DNA from: Candidatus Acidiferrales bacterium
GTDB lineage: Bacteria > Acidobacteriota > Terriglobia > Acidiferrales > UBA7541
Direction of reading: 5' to 3'
DNA: 48,478 nt
NCBI GenBank assembly: GCA_030038275.1
Contig: JASHPG010000240.1
Span: 1-48,478 of the forward strand
In this document: in pieces, positions 23,444-31,408 of the stretch
Layout of the letters: every line of letters begins with the position of its first letter
Position numbering within the stretch: the first letter of the stretch is position 1
The notes under the pieces: model-generated
What the model saw: only the letters and a program-made list of their open reading frames with translations
What the model was told of the DNA's origin: nothing
Databases searched by the model: none
Made by a program: the position numbers and the translations under genes

Positions 23444-25504
23444 TTATCTGCCTGCGGCGGCAAACGTAGATCCCGATGGCCGCAACGCAGGCTGGCAAAA
23501 CTGATCGTGCCACGCAGCTTCAAGCTGTACGAGATTCGCTATTTCCGTCTTCACCTCGCGCTCCACAGCCGAATTCCTTGGCACCACGTCTGTGAAATTG
23601 AACGACGCCTTATTGTTCTCGAATACCGAATCCGAGAGATAATTCCACATGTAAAATTTCCCATCAGATGCGTATCCGTCAGCTCCGAACGTCGGCTGGC
23701 CCAACAGAAACGTGGTCCGGCCTTTCAAACCCGGATTCCAAATCGAGCTGCCTTGCTCCAAACTGCGATCTCGCTCCACGCCGAGGAGATCAAGAACAGT
23801 CGGAGCGATATCGATGTGCGAAGTGATCCACGGAATTCTCTCGGTGTGATTCAGGGTTTGAGGGGCATAGATCAGTAGCGGCACGTGGTACGACGTTTCG
23901 TAAATCGTGCCTCGCGGCAGGTTGGGGTTTTCAAGCCGCGTGCGCCGGCCGTGGTCGCCAACCACCACGATGATCGTTTTGTCTAGCTCGCCGTGCCGTT
24001 GCAGCAGATCCATCAACTCCCCAAGCCACGAATCTTGCACCGCCAAAAGCGCGCGCGCCCTGTTCCGAATGTTTTCCGTGCTGTTCGGCGGATAGTTGTC
24101 GGGATACGGAAAGTGGGAAATCTGCGGTAGAAAAGCAGCCACGAAGGGGCGTTTGCTTTCCATCCACTGATTCATGCTGCCCTCAAGCAGATGAAGGGTG
24201 GCGATATCGGCGGCTTTCCTTTCGGCTCGCCACGACGAATCCCTATCGTAACCGGTCAACACTTGCTCCGGAAGGTGTTCTTCTTCGAATCCAACGCCCC
24301 GATAAATTCTTTCGTCCTGTTCGCCCAAATAACGCACGGGCGAAAAGGCCGCCGTTTCATATCCTATCGAATTCAGGGCCGGCAGGAAAACCGGCGCGTC
24401 ATATCCCGATGGAAAACCCCGCACTCCCAGAAAACTGTCGTTCGGGTACCAGGAGCTAAAAATCGAGAAAACCGCCGCTGTTGTCATGGGTAGTGTCGTG
24501 TAATGCCGCTCCCCCACGAACGAATGCTCTCGCAGCCGCGCCAAATTGGGAAATTGCTTCAAGTCGTCGTCTGCCGGAAGAAATTCATCCGGCGTCGTTT
24601 CAAGGATGAAGAAGAGCACGTTGTCTCCTCTTTCCTTCCCGAAATACGGCGAATCGGCTAAAGGCGCGGGAGCGTGTACCAGATCCTGAAACCGCCTGAT
24701 GAGTTCCGCCGAAGTCATTCTCGGCACGCTGAACACCTCTCGTCCACGCACCGCCTGATAGCCGTAGCGGGTGAATTCCCCGCGGTCGATCGCATTCCCT
24801 TCCCAAAGCGACGCGACCGCCCGAACCGCGCTGCTTTCGTGATACGGCGTCGTCGGCAGCACGCTCCGCCAACCGGCCGCCAGGACGATCGTCAGTGCTA
24901 ATAAATATGCCTCTGCTCCGATTCTTAGGGTTTGTTGCGTCCCGGACGAAATCGGATGGCCCGCCTTCCTGGCGGCCCACACGGTTGCCAAAATAATTGC
25001 CGCTAGCCCGGCGGCAAACTCGATCATCCCCCGCATCGACAAATATGCAAGATTCGCGCCCGCTTCATGCAGTCCCCAGCCGAGCGCAACTTTCATCATT
25101 CCCAAGGAGACGTACCGGCCGACCACGTCGAGCGACCGCAGTTGGATCGAGAGGAGTGTGAATGCGCTGCCGCTGATCGCTCCCGTCGCCACTGCGCCCC
25201 AGCGGGAAGGTAGGAAGCGGTTCAAGAGGAGAAGGAAAATTGGTACGCCGAGAAAGCAAACGAAAATATCTGCGCGGAATAATCCGAGCCACGCCGCGAT
25301 GGAAAGCGATATCCCGTTGAGCGAGCGGCTCAGGCGCACGAAGCCGCCAAGCTCGCTCATCACGTAGATTTTTAGATATAGGCTCAGGAAAGCGGGAAGC
25401 ACCCAAATCACAAGAGCGCGGCTGGCTGTCGTCCAGGAATTTCGGGTTTTGGAACCTCCGCGAAGCGGAGTTCCCGGCGTCGCTAAATCCGGGGTGAATG
25501 GCAT
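23444..25504 (-). CDS. sulfatase-fold membrane phosphotransferase-like protein
   Basis: Membrane-anchored member of the alkaline phosphatase/sulfatase superfamily, about 686 residues. Five or so N-terminal transmembrane segments (within about 30-230) precede a periplasmic catalytic domain. The metal motif DNVLFFILETTPDEF, candidate nucleophile Thr in TTLPMTTAAVFS, and metal ligands in VVVGDHGRRTR match LTA-synthase/phosphoethanolamine-transferase-like enzymes. A conserved PHISHFPYPDNYP-type block (here PQISHFPYPDNY) precedes the last motif. The chosen ATG at 25504 lies four bases after the pilin stop; an ATG at 25549 would overlap the pilin. The first residues are encoded by a palindromic repeat (25451-25474). 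Position directly behind two pilin genes suggests modification of pilin with a phospho-group, as neisserial PptA does, but this is unproven. Confidence 0.72.
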   Translation of the reverse strand: MPFTPDLATPGTPLRGGSKTRNSWTTASRALVIWVLPAFLSLYLKIYVMSELGGFVRLSRSLNGISLSIAAWLGLFRADIFVCFLGVPIFLLLLNRFLPSRWGAVATGAISGSAFTLLSIQLRSLDVVGRYVSLGMMKVALGWGLHEAGANLAYLSMRGMIEFAAGLAAIILATVWAARKAGHPISSGTQQTLRIGAEAYLLALTIVLAAGWRSVLPTTPYHESSAVRAVASLWEGNAIDRGEFTRYGYQAVRGREVFSVPRMTSAELIRRFQDLVHAPAPLADSPYFGKERGDNVLFFILETTPDEFLPADDDLKQFPNLARLREHSFVGERHYTTLPMTTAAVFSIFSSWYPNDSFLGVRGFPSGYDAPVFLPALNSIGYETAAFSPVRYLGEQDERIYRGVGFEEEHLPEQVLTGYDRDSSWRAERKAADIATLHLLEGSMNQWMESKRPFVAAFLPQISHFPYPDNYPPNSTENIRNRARALLAVQDSWLGELMDLLQRHGELDKTIIVVVGDHGRRTRLENPNLPRGTIYETSYHVPLLIYAPQTLNHTERIPWITSHIDIAPTVLDLLGVERDRSLEQGSSIWNPGLKGRTTFLLGQPTFGADGYASDGKFYMWNYLSDSVFENNKASFNFTDVVPRNSAVEREVKTEIANLVQLEAAWHDQFCQPALRPSGSTFAAAGR
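25451..25474. repeat. palindrome in the 5' end of the sulfatase-fold gene
   Basis: GGAACCTCCGC and GCGGAGTTCC pair around GAA with one bulge. It encodes TPLRGGSK near the N-terminus, ahead of the first transmembrane segment. Confidence 0.5.
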
Positions 25505-25508
25505 GTTA

Positions 25509-26063
25509 TCACAGCGATGGAAGCCCTTCGCACGTCGTGGTGTCCTCAATCGCGCCGCCCGACGCGTTGTAATGAATCACGCCCGGCAGGTCGCTGCAAA
25601 AGCTGCGCTGCCCGCTGAAGCCGATGTTCTCCGGTACGGCAGTGACCAAGTATTGGTAGGAACCGGGCCCGCTGCAGCCTGGGCCCTCTGGTGCCTGCGA
25701 TCCCTCCGCCGTATAGCTAAAGACGTAGCCCGATTTCAGGTTCGGAGGAGCGGCCAACTCTTGATCGAGCAAAAGTGAGTTGTTGCACGTTGAAGCCGTA
25801 CCCGTTCCGCCCAACACGGCGAAGTTCGGCGGATAGCCATTGTCCCATTCGGTGCTATAAGCCGTGGCAGCCGTCGTGATCGCCCGAACGTGCTCAACTG
25901 CCGAAGATTCGTTTGCTGCCATTCGCGAACGCAGCAGGCTCGGGATGGCCATCGCCGCGATGATCAGTATGATTGCGACTACGATCAGCAATTCGATCAG
26001 CGTGAAGCCGCGCTGTGCTTGGGAGTCCCGTGAAGCTTCGCATGTTTTTCGTTGTGTCCACAT
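25509..26063 (-). CDS. type IV pilin
   Basis: Prepilin of about 184 residues. The leader is 17-18 residues long and ends in QRG; the cleavage site is G/FTLIELLIVVAIILIIAAMAIPSLL with the conserved Glu5. The globular domain has four or more Cys residues (TCNNS, PGCSG, SFCSD, TTCEG). The C-terminal GFSGQRSFCSDLPGVIHYN matches the same block of the neighbouring pilin (TGQRSFCDDQSGAILFD), so the two are paralogues. The start at 26063 has GGAAGAAGAG upstream; an ATG at 26132 lies in the terminator region and is rejected. A strong terminator separates it from the upstream pilin, so its expression would be read-through or lower. Confidence 0.9.
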   Translation of the reverse strand: MWTQRKTCEASRDSQAQRGFTLIELLIVVAIILIIAAMAIPSLLRSRMAANESSAVEHVRAITTAATAYSTEWDNGYPPNFAVLGGTGTASTCNNSLLLDQELAAPPNLKSGYVFSYTAEGSQAPEGPGCSGPGSYQYLVTAVPENIGFSGQRSFCSDLPGVIHYNASGGAIEDTTTCEGLPSL

Positions 26064-26090
26064 GGCGCTGCTCTTCTTCCTTCCCAAGCG

Positions 26091-26121
26091 AAAAAATAGG
26101 GAGGGACTTGCTGTCCCTCCC
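26091..26121 (-). terminator. rho-independent terminator between the two pilin genes
   Basis: Perfect 9-bp stem GGGAGGGAC/GTCCCTCCC (26099-26107 with 26113-26121), 5-base loop. On the minus strand it is followed by TA and six Ts. It lies 24 bases after the stop of the first pilin and directly before the ribosome site of the second. Confidence 0.88.
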
Positions 26122-26144
26122 CGGTAAATCAAACCAGACAGTTC

Positions 26145-26690
26145 CTACTGGCCCAACGCAGTCGAGAAGCCGTCCGCCGAGCAGGAGACTCCAGCCACGG
26201 CAGAACCGAGCTGTCCTGTCGGATCAAAGAGAATCGCACCCGACTGATCGTCGCAGAACGAACGCTGACCGGTCGTTCCCACCGTGACCGGAACGGCGCC
26301 GACGTCGAAGGTCTGATCGTCGACAGTGTTCGCCGCAGAGGTTGGGACACTGGCCGGCGGGCTACCCGCTTTCATGTAGAAGTTGTAGCCTTGCTTCAAC
26401 GCTGGGTCAGAGTTGAACGTTGGGTCGAGCAAGTTAGACTGGCCCCACGTCGCCGACGTAGTGGCCGCGCCGCTGAGCGCCACCAAGGTCGTCGCGTAGC
26501 CGGTGTCGTACGTCGAGTAGTACGTCACTTGCGCCGTGATGACTGTACGCACCCCGCCCACTGCGGCCGCTTCGTTCGCCGCCATCTTCGACTTCAGCAG
26601 GTTCGGAATTGCGATCGCCGCGATGATCAAAATGATCGCCACGACGATCAGCAACTCAATCAACGTGAAACCCTTCTGTCGCTTATTCAT
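26145..26690 (-). CDS. pilA: major type IV pilin PilA
   Basis: Prepilin of 181 residues with a short basic leader MNKRQKG cleaved before FTLIELLIVVAIILIIAAIAIPNLL (Glu5 present). The globular domain includes YYSTYDTGYATTL and a Cys pair near the C-terminus (SFCDDQSG, GVSCSADG) that could form the D-loop disulfide. TAGGAGAAACG lies before the ATG. A sigma-54 promoter at 26767-26781 and a terminator directly downstream make it a highly expressed single-gene unit, as expected of a major pilin under PilR control. Confidence 0.93.
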   Translation of the reverse strand: MNKRQKGFTLIELLIVVAIILIIAAIAIPNLLKSKMAANEAAAVGGVRTVITAQVTYYSTYDTGYATTLVALSGAATTSATWGQSNLLDPTFNSDPALKQGYNFYMKAGSPPASVPTSAANTVDDQTFDVGAVPVTVGTTGQRSFCDDQSGAILFDPTGQLGSAVAGVSCSADGFSTALGQ

Positions 26691-26766
26691 TCGTTTCTCC
26701 TAGGAGCGGTGCTCCTGAATCTCTTTCGTGTCTGTACGCCCTGGCGGGGGTACGCCCGGATATGTC

Positions 26767-26781
26767 GCAATGTGGATGCCA
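26767..26781 (-). promoter_or_regulatory. sigma-54 promoter of pilA
   Basis: On the minus strand the sequence is TGGCAT-CCACA-TTGC, close to the -24/-12 consensus TGGCAC-N5-TTGC. Transcription would start near 26755 with a leader of about 65 bases before the pilA ATG. PilS and PilR are encoded nearby at 28.2-31.3 kb. Confidence 0.75.
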
Positions 26782-26833
26782 GCAGTGGGCTTCGGGTTAA
26801 CCGGAACAACACATCGGCATTATAGCTCACGTT

Positions 26834-26879
26834 TTCAGCTACATGCAGGCGCTGTCAGCGCGTGTTCCCATTCAGCTAC
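26834..26879. promoter_or_regulatory. candidate PilR enhancer sites upstream of pilA
   Basis: Two direct repeats TTCAGCTAC (26834-26842 and 26871-26879) flank a palindrome GCGCTG-T-CAGCGC (26849-26861). They lie about 80-125 bases upstream of the predicted pilA start, the usual distance for NtrC-family activator sites. Binding by PilR is inferred. Confidence 0.4.
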
Positions 26880-26982
26880 TCGCCTCGAAATGTCTCGTCC
26901 CCGGAATCCTGACACTTTTTGACCGCCCCCAATGACCAAATCGGCCGCCCCGCTTTTCTCCCGCCGCCCCGCTCTTCTCCTA

Positions 26983-27129
26983 ATGTAGCGCCGCCCTTCA
27001 GGGCGGCAGGTTTTTCCTGCTCCGCGTCCAAAGTGGCGCGCGGCAGGTTTTTCCTGCTCCGGGTCACCCACACGGAAGCAGGTTCTCCTGTTTTCCGGTC
27101 GTCCTCTACGGCGGCACGTTTTTCCTCTT
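26983..27129. repeat. REP hairpin and degenerate tail copies before RAYT gene
   Basis: A full REP element ATGTAGCGCCGCCCT-TC-AGGGCGGCAGGTTTTTC (26983-27016) is followed by about three worn copies of its right half (GCGGCAGGTTTTTCCTGCTCCG near 27045, GAAGCAGGTTCTCCTG near 27076 and GGCGGCACGTTTTTCC near 27111). The gap 26691-27164 otherwise holds only the pilA control region and the RAYT promoter; I see no gene. Confidence 0.82.
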
Positions 27130-27157
27130 TTGACGTTCTGCTGTTTCCCGCTACAAT
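27130..27157 (+). promoter_or_regulatory. promoter of the RAYT gene
   Basis: TTGACG (27130-27135), 16-base spacer, TACAAT (27152-27157). The GTG start at 27165 is eight bases beyond the -10, so the transcript is predicted to begin at the start codon. Confidence 0.55.
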
Positions 27158-27164
27158 CCCGCCC

Positions 27165-27707
27165 GTGCCGCCCAACTTTCGCCGCAAAAACATTCGCTTG
27201 CGGGCCGTGGACTATCTTGGCCGCCGGCTATATTTCCTTACCCTCTGTTTCCACAAGCGCCAGCCGCTCGCCACAAACTCGCGCATAGCTAAATGGCTCA
27301 TCAAAACTATCGCCCAACATGCAGCGCGCGCTGGCTTTGCCATTCATGCTTACTGCATCATGCCCGATCACATCCACCTCCTCACCCTTGGCTTGCACGG
27401 CGAAAGCGATTTGCGCGGCTTCGTAGAGCACCTCAAGGCACGGACCGGATTCGAATTTGCCGCAAAGACGGGTCGGTCGCTCTGGCAATTCAAATACTAC
27501 GACCACATTGTTCGCAACGGAGATCCGGCCGATGGCATAGCCGTCTACATCTGGATGAACCCCGTCCGAAAGGCATTGTGCCACCGCCCGCAAGAATATC
27601 CGTTTTCTGGCTCCTGTACTGATTATGGGAGAAAGATGTTCGCGAACTTGGCGACCGTTACCTGGATTCCGCCGTGGAAAGCTGCCGAAAATCGCCTGCC
27701 GCGCTGA
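27165..27707 (+). CDS. REP-associated tyrosine transposase (RAYT)
   Basis: Single-strand DNA-processing Y1 (HUH) transposase of the IS200-like TnpA_REP family, 180 residues. The HUH metal motif is MPDHIHLL and the catalytic Tyr is probably in WQFKYYDHIVRN. RRLYFLTLCFHKRQPL near the N-terminus and YIWMNPVRKALC near the C-terminus are typical of the family. The frame stays open for 82 codons upstream to 26919, but that stretch is repeat DNA; the GTG at 27165 sits at the expected protein start. It is flanked on both sides by REP hairpins, its presumed substrates. These enzymes are usually domesticated and single-copy rather than mobile in themselves. Confidence 0.9.
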   Translation: MPPNFRRKNIRLRAVDYLGRRLYFLTLCFHKRQPLATNSRIAKWLIKTIAQHAARAGFAIHAYCIMPDHIHLLTLGLHGESDLRGFVEHLKARTGFEFAAKTGRSLWQFKYYDHIVRNGDPADGIAVYIWMNPVRKALCHRPQEYPFSGSCTDYGRKMFANLATVTWIPPWKAAENRLPR

Positions 27708-27855
27708 AGTGCGGCTCTACATAAAATCCACCAACGCCGCACCGCTGGACTTCGGGATTGTCCCCTTGTAGCACCGCCGTCGTCTTAATGTAGCGCCGCT
27801 CTTCAAGGGCGGCAGCTTTTCTTGTTTGGACACCCTTCGATGCAGCAGGAATGGT
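27708..27855. repeat. BIME-like composite repeat, copy 1
   Basis: Unit with an inverted REP end (GTGCGGCTCTACATAAAA, 27709 onward), a spacer CGCTGGACTTCGG..CTTAATG and a forward REP core TAGCGCCGCTCTTCAAGGGCGGCAGCTTTT (27791-27820). The stem has one imperfection compared with other copies. A second unit of the same design begins 310 bases later. Confidence 0.75.
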
Positions 27856-27910
27856 CCCACGCCGCCAATCGCCCCATATATCGGCGCAAATGCCCGCTAA
27901 AAGTGGTTTC

Positions 27911-27946
27911 AATTGAAAGGAACGAAATCGTTTGAATTGAAAGGAA
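27911..27946. repeat. short tandem AATTGAAAGGAA pair
   Basis: The 12-mer AATTGAAAGGAA occurs at 27911 and 27935, 24 bases apart, in an AT-rich island within the GC-rich repeat zone. With only two copies it is not an array. The gap 27708-28195 contains this and two composite repeats but no supported gene. Confidence 0.5.
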
Positions 27947-28017
27947 TTTTAGGGCGCCCGGCGGCTGCAACTGAGCCGCAATGAGGCCTTGTAAGTTCGC
28001 AGCCTGTCGCACAAAGG

Positions 28018-28165
28018 CGTGGTGCTACATAAAACCGTCAACGCGGCGCTGCTGGACTTCGGATTGCCCCGTTGTCGCGCCGCTGTGGTCTTAATGTAGC
28101 GCCGCCCTTCAGGGCGGCAGGTTTTTCCCGTTCCGGACGCCTTTCAACGCGGCATGACCGGTCAC
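28018..28165. repeat. BIME-like composite repeat, copy 2
   Basis: Same layout as the unit at 27708: GGTGCTACATAAAA, then CTGCTGGACTTCGGATTG, CTTAATG and the REP core ATGTAGCGCCGCCCT-TC-AGGGCGGCAGGTTTTT (28094-28126). Both copies continue into a similar right flank (GGACxCCTTTCxA..GCxGxA..GGTC). The divergence shows an old duplication. Confidence 0.75.
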
Positions 28166-28195
28166 ATCCCATCAAATCTGGTGACGCTCGGAAGC

Positions 28196-29581
28196 CTACA
28201 CGCCGTATTTCTTCGCGTAATGCCGGAACGACCGGTAGCTCATGCTCAGCAGCTCGGCCGCCCGCGTCCGAATCCCTCCGGAACGCTCCAGCGCAGCCAG
28301 CAGGTACGACCGTTCCAGCTTGGCGATGTACTGCTCCAGGTTCACTCCATCCTCGGGCAGGCTGATTCCGTTGCCGTTGTGCGAAAGCTTCGGCACCAGC
28401 TCTTGCGCGTGGCTGCGGATGCGCTCCGGAAGCGTCTCGGGCGAGATACGATGGCCCGCTTCCAGCGCCACGGCGCGCTCGATCGTGTTCTCCAGCTCGC
28501 GAACGTTTCCCGGCCAGTCGTACACTTCCAGCAGACGCATCGCCTCCGGCTCTATCCCGTCCACGTTCTTGTTCATCGATTTTGAAAACCGCCCCAGGAA
28601 CTCGCGCGCCAGCAAGGGAATATCCTCGCGCCGCTCGCGCAAGGAAGGCAGGTGAATCGGAATCACGCTGAGCCGGTAGTACAAATCCTCCCGAAACCGC
28701 TCTTCCGCGATCTCCTTCTCCAGGTCTTTATTCGTGGCCGCGATCACCCGCACGTCCACGTCGGATTCTTCCGTGCTGCCGATCGGGCGCACTTTGCCCT
28801 CCTGCAGCACGCGATAGAGCTTCACCTGCATGGTGACGCTCATGTTGCCGATCTCGTCCATGAACAGCGTGCCGCCGTGCGCCGCCTGGAAAAGCCCGCG
28901 CCGGTTTTCGTTCGCGCCCGTGAACGCGCCCTTCATGTAGCCGAAAAGCTCGGATTCAAGCAGCGTCTCCGGAAACGCCCCGCAATTGATGGTGACGAAC
29001 GGATTTTTCGCCCGCGCGCTATTTTCGTGGATCGCCCGCGCCACCAGCTCTTTCCCAGTTCCGCTTTCGCCGGTGATCAGCACCCGGCTCGATTGCGGCG
29101 CGATATTCTGAATGAGCTCGAAGATCTCGCGCATTTTCGGGCTCGTCCCGATCATCTTGTCCAGCCCCGTCAGCCGCCGGAGCTCGCGGCGGAGGTAGCC
29201 GGCTTCCTTCTTGAGTTCGAGGCGTTCGGCAACGGATTGCACGGCGGGGCGCAATTCGTCGAGCAGGCGGTCGCCCTTTATCACGTAGCGGTCGGCGCCG
29301 AAATTCACGGCGTCGATGGCCGTATCGATCGTGGGGACGCCGGTGACCAGGATGAACACCGTGGCCGGTGAAACTTCCTTGCAATAGCGCAACAGCTCGA
29401 CTCCGTCCATATCCGGCATGCAGATATCCGACACGACGATATCGAAAATCTGCGACGCGAGCTTGCGTTCCGCCATCTGGCCATTGGAGGCCACGTCCAC
29501 TTTGTGGCCCTCCTTGCGAAAGCTGATCTCCAGCAGTTCGCAAATCGAGCGCTCGTCGTCAACGATGAGCATGTGGGCCAT
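28196..29581 (-). CDS. pilR: sigma-54-dependent response regulator PilR
   Basis: NtrC-family activator, 461 residues from the ATG at 29581 (an ATG at 29635 would overlap the kinase gene). The receiver domain has Asp8/Asp9 and phospho-acceptor Asp52 in VVSDICMPDMDG. The AAA+ domain has GESGTGKE, the canonical GAFTGA loop and LFMDEIGNM. The C-terminal FIS-type helix is RTRAAELLSMSYRSFRHYAKKYG. It follows the PilS gene by 22 bases and its domain order and gene context match PilR. Its likely target is the sigma-54 promoter of pilA at 26767. Confidence 0.92.
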   Translation of the reverse strand: MAHMLIVDDERSICELLEISFRKEGHKVDVASNGQMAERKLASQIFDIVVSDICMPDMDGVELLRYCKEVSPATVFILVTGVPTIDTAIDAVNFGADRYVIKGDRLLDELRPAVQSVAERLELKKEAGYLRRELRRLTGLDKMIGTSPKMREIFELIQNIAPQSSRVLITGESGTGKELVARAIHENSARAKNPFVTINCGAFPETLLESELFGYMKGAFTGANENRRGLFQAAHGGTLFMDEIGNMSVTMQVKLYRVLQEGKVRPIGSTEESDVDVRVIAATNKDLEKEIAEERFREDLYYRLSVIPIHLPSLRERREDIPLLAREFLGRFSKSMNKNVDGIEPEAMRLLEVYDWPGNVRELENTIERAVALEAGHRISPETLPERIRSHAQELVPKLSHNGNGISLPEDGVNLEQYIAKLERSYLLAALERSGGIRTRAAELLSMSYRSFRHYAKKYGV

Positions 29582-29603
29582 GAACTCTGTTATCCCCTTG
29601 TAA

Positions 29604-31283
29604 TCACCTGGTTCCGGCGTGCAACAGCTCGGCATCGCCGCGGCTCCGCGGCCGGACGCTTACGCGCGGGGCCGCGCTGCGCGGAATCTCCACTACAAAT
29701 GTGGCGCCGTTCGATCGTTGCGCCTGCGCACGAACGTGGCCGCCATGCGCCTGCACGATCTGATACACGATGGCCAGTCCCAATCCGGTGCCGCCGGGAA
29801 ATCCCGATTGGAACGGCTCGAAGATGCGCGCCGATTCGCCTGGATCGAATCCCATGCCCGTATCGCCTACGGATATCCGCACCCAATCCTCGTCGGCGTC
29901 GAGTCCAATGGACAGGACTCCGCCCTCCGGCATGGCGCGCAGCGCGTTGTTGCACAAGTTCCAGAAGATTTGCTTCAAGCCGTCGCGGTCGGCCCGCGCG
30001 CGGATGCCATGATTTCCAAAACTCTTTTCGATGCGATATTTTCCAGAGAGTCCGTCGCCTCGCTCGATCAGCAGCAACGTCTCGTCGAGAACGGCAGCCA
30101 CATCCAAATCAGCGAACAGCAGTTTGCGCTCGCGCGAATAATCGAGAAAATCGCTGATGATCTGGTTCAGACGTTGCGATTCGCGGCTGACGATCTGAAC
30201 CAGCGTCTTATCGTCGTCATCGAGCGGAGCGAAGCGCGCCAACTCCTTGAGCGCGCCGGTCATAGCCGTGAGCGGCTGGCGAATTTCATGCGCGATCGCG
30301 GCCGAAAGCCGTCCAAGCGCGGCCATGCGCTCCTTGGTCAACACTTCCCGTTCCAGGCGCTTCAGTTCCGTCAGGTCCTGGAAATTAAATACGTAGCCGC
30401 TGGCTTCGTTCTGCCCCGTACGCAGCGGAGAAATTGAAAAGCCCAGATACCGCTTCGCCCCCGCCGGGGTGGCGAATTCGATCTCCTTGCGAAGCGCGAC
30501 GGGTATGCCGTTCTCGTCCAGTTCCACCGGCCAAAGTTCCTGGAAGATGTCGCCGATGGGTTCGTTCCGCAGCAACCCGAAGCCGCGGCCCATGATTTCG
30601 GCGCCCGAACGATTCACCAGCAGGATGTGGCCCTCCGAATCCGTGGTGAGCAGACCGCCGCGCATCGATTCGATAATGTCGCGGTTGAACGCCTGCAAAT
30701 CCCGCAGTTCCTGGCTTTTTTCGCGCAGTTCCGCGCCCTTGCTGCGAATCGTCTGGGCCAGCAAGCTGCCCAGATAGGCAACGGCAAAGAACGCGAACGC
30801 GTTGCTGACGAGCCACGTCTCCAGTGTCCGAGCATCCGGAAGCGATCCGGTACTGCGCGGAATCCACCCGTAATAACTAAGCTCGACCATGGAGGCCAGC
30901 AGGACGAAGCTGCAGCCAGCCAGCGCGAAGACACCCCTGCGCGTAAACAACAGGCTGCCCATCAAAATGACCAGCAGATAGAGAGAAATGAAGTAGCTAT
31001 CCCAGGCACCGCTGGCGTACACCATCGCGGTGATTACCGCCAAGTCGAACGACACCTGCAGCGGCTCCAACCAGCGAGCCCGCGCGAAAGCGCGGTTCAG
31101 CGCCAAACAACTGGTTGCCAGCGCGTACCAGAATGCGGCGAGCAGAAACAGAGTGCCGACCGGCATCGACGTGTGGGTCCATTGCCGGAGGGCCGCCACC
31201 ACCGCCAGCAGAAAGGTAATGACGAGAAAGCGGACGCGCCCCAGCCAGGGGAGCCATTCATTCGGAGTGGATGAAAATTCCAT
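29604..31283 (-). CDS. pilS: sensor histidine kinase PilS
   Basis: Protein of 559 residues. About six N-terminal transmembrane segments (within residues 10-195) form the PilS-type membrane sensor, followed by a PAS domain (about 215-320, GGLLTTDSEGHILLVNRSG), a HisKA domain with phospho-acceptor His332 in AAIAHEIRQPL and a HATPase domain (FWNLCNNALRAM, GDTGMGFDPG, GGTGLGLAIVYQI). In known systems PilS senses pilin in the membrane and controls PilR. It is the first gene of a pilS-pilR pair, 125 bases downstream of pilC in the same direction. Confidence 0.92.
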   Translation of the reverse strand: MEFSSTPNEWLPWLGRVRFLVITFLLAVVAALRQWTHTSMPVGTLFLLAAFWYALATSCLALNRAFARARWLEPLQVSFDLAVITAMVYASGAWDSYFISLYLLVILMGSLLFTRRGVFALAGCSFVLLASMVELSYYGWIPRSTGSLPDARTLETWLVSNAFAFFAVAYLGSLLAQTIRSKGAELREKSQELRDLQAFNRDIIESMRGGLLTTDSEGHILLVNRSGAEIMGRGFGLLRNEPIGDIFQELWPVELDENGIPVALRKEIEFATPAGAKRYLGFSISPLRTGQNEASGYVFNFQDLTELKRLEREVLTKERMAALGRLSAAIAHEIRQPLTAMTGALKELARFAPLDDDDKTLVQIVSRESQRLNQIISDFLDYSRERKLLFADLDVAAVLDETLLLIERGDGLSGKYRIEKSFGNHGIRARADRDGLKQIFWNLCNNALRAMPEGGVLSIGLDADEDWVRISVGDTGMGFDPGESARIFEPFQSGFPGGTGLGLAIVYQIVQAHGGHVRAQAQRSNGATFVVEIPRSAAPRVSVRPRSRGDAELLHAGTR

Positions 31284-31408
31284 TTATATGAACCATTGAG
31301 AGAACCCGAAGCAACCGCGGTTCAGGCGCGCGCCGCCGCTCGATGTGCTTATGCTCGCGACAAACGAATCTCGCGCGCCATTTCCCACGCCTTCGGGCTA
31401 CCCCAAAA

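Noticed and set aside
26919-27164. An 82-residue N-terminal extension of the RAYT protein
   Set aside because: The extension is translated REP repeat DNA; family members start close to the GTG at 27165, which has its own promoter.
27708-28195. Possible CRISPR array in the repeat-rich gap
   Set aside because: Only two long diverged units with palindromic ends and no regular short spacers; no cas genes anywhere, despite the TPR-CHAT protein at 42.4 kb.
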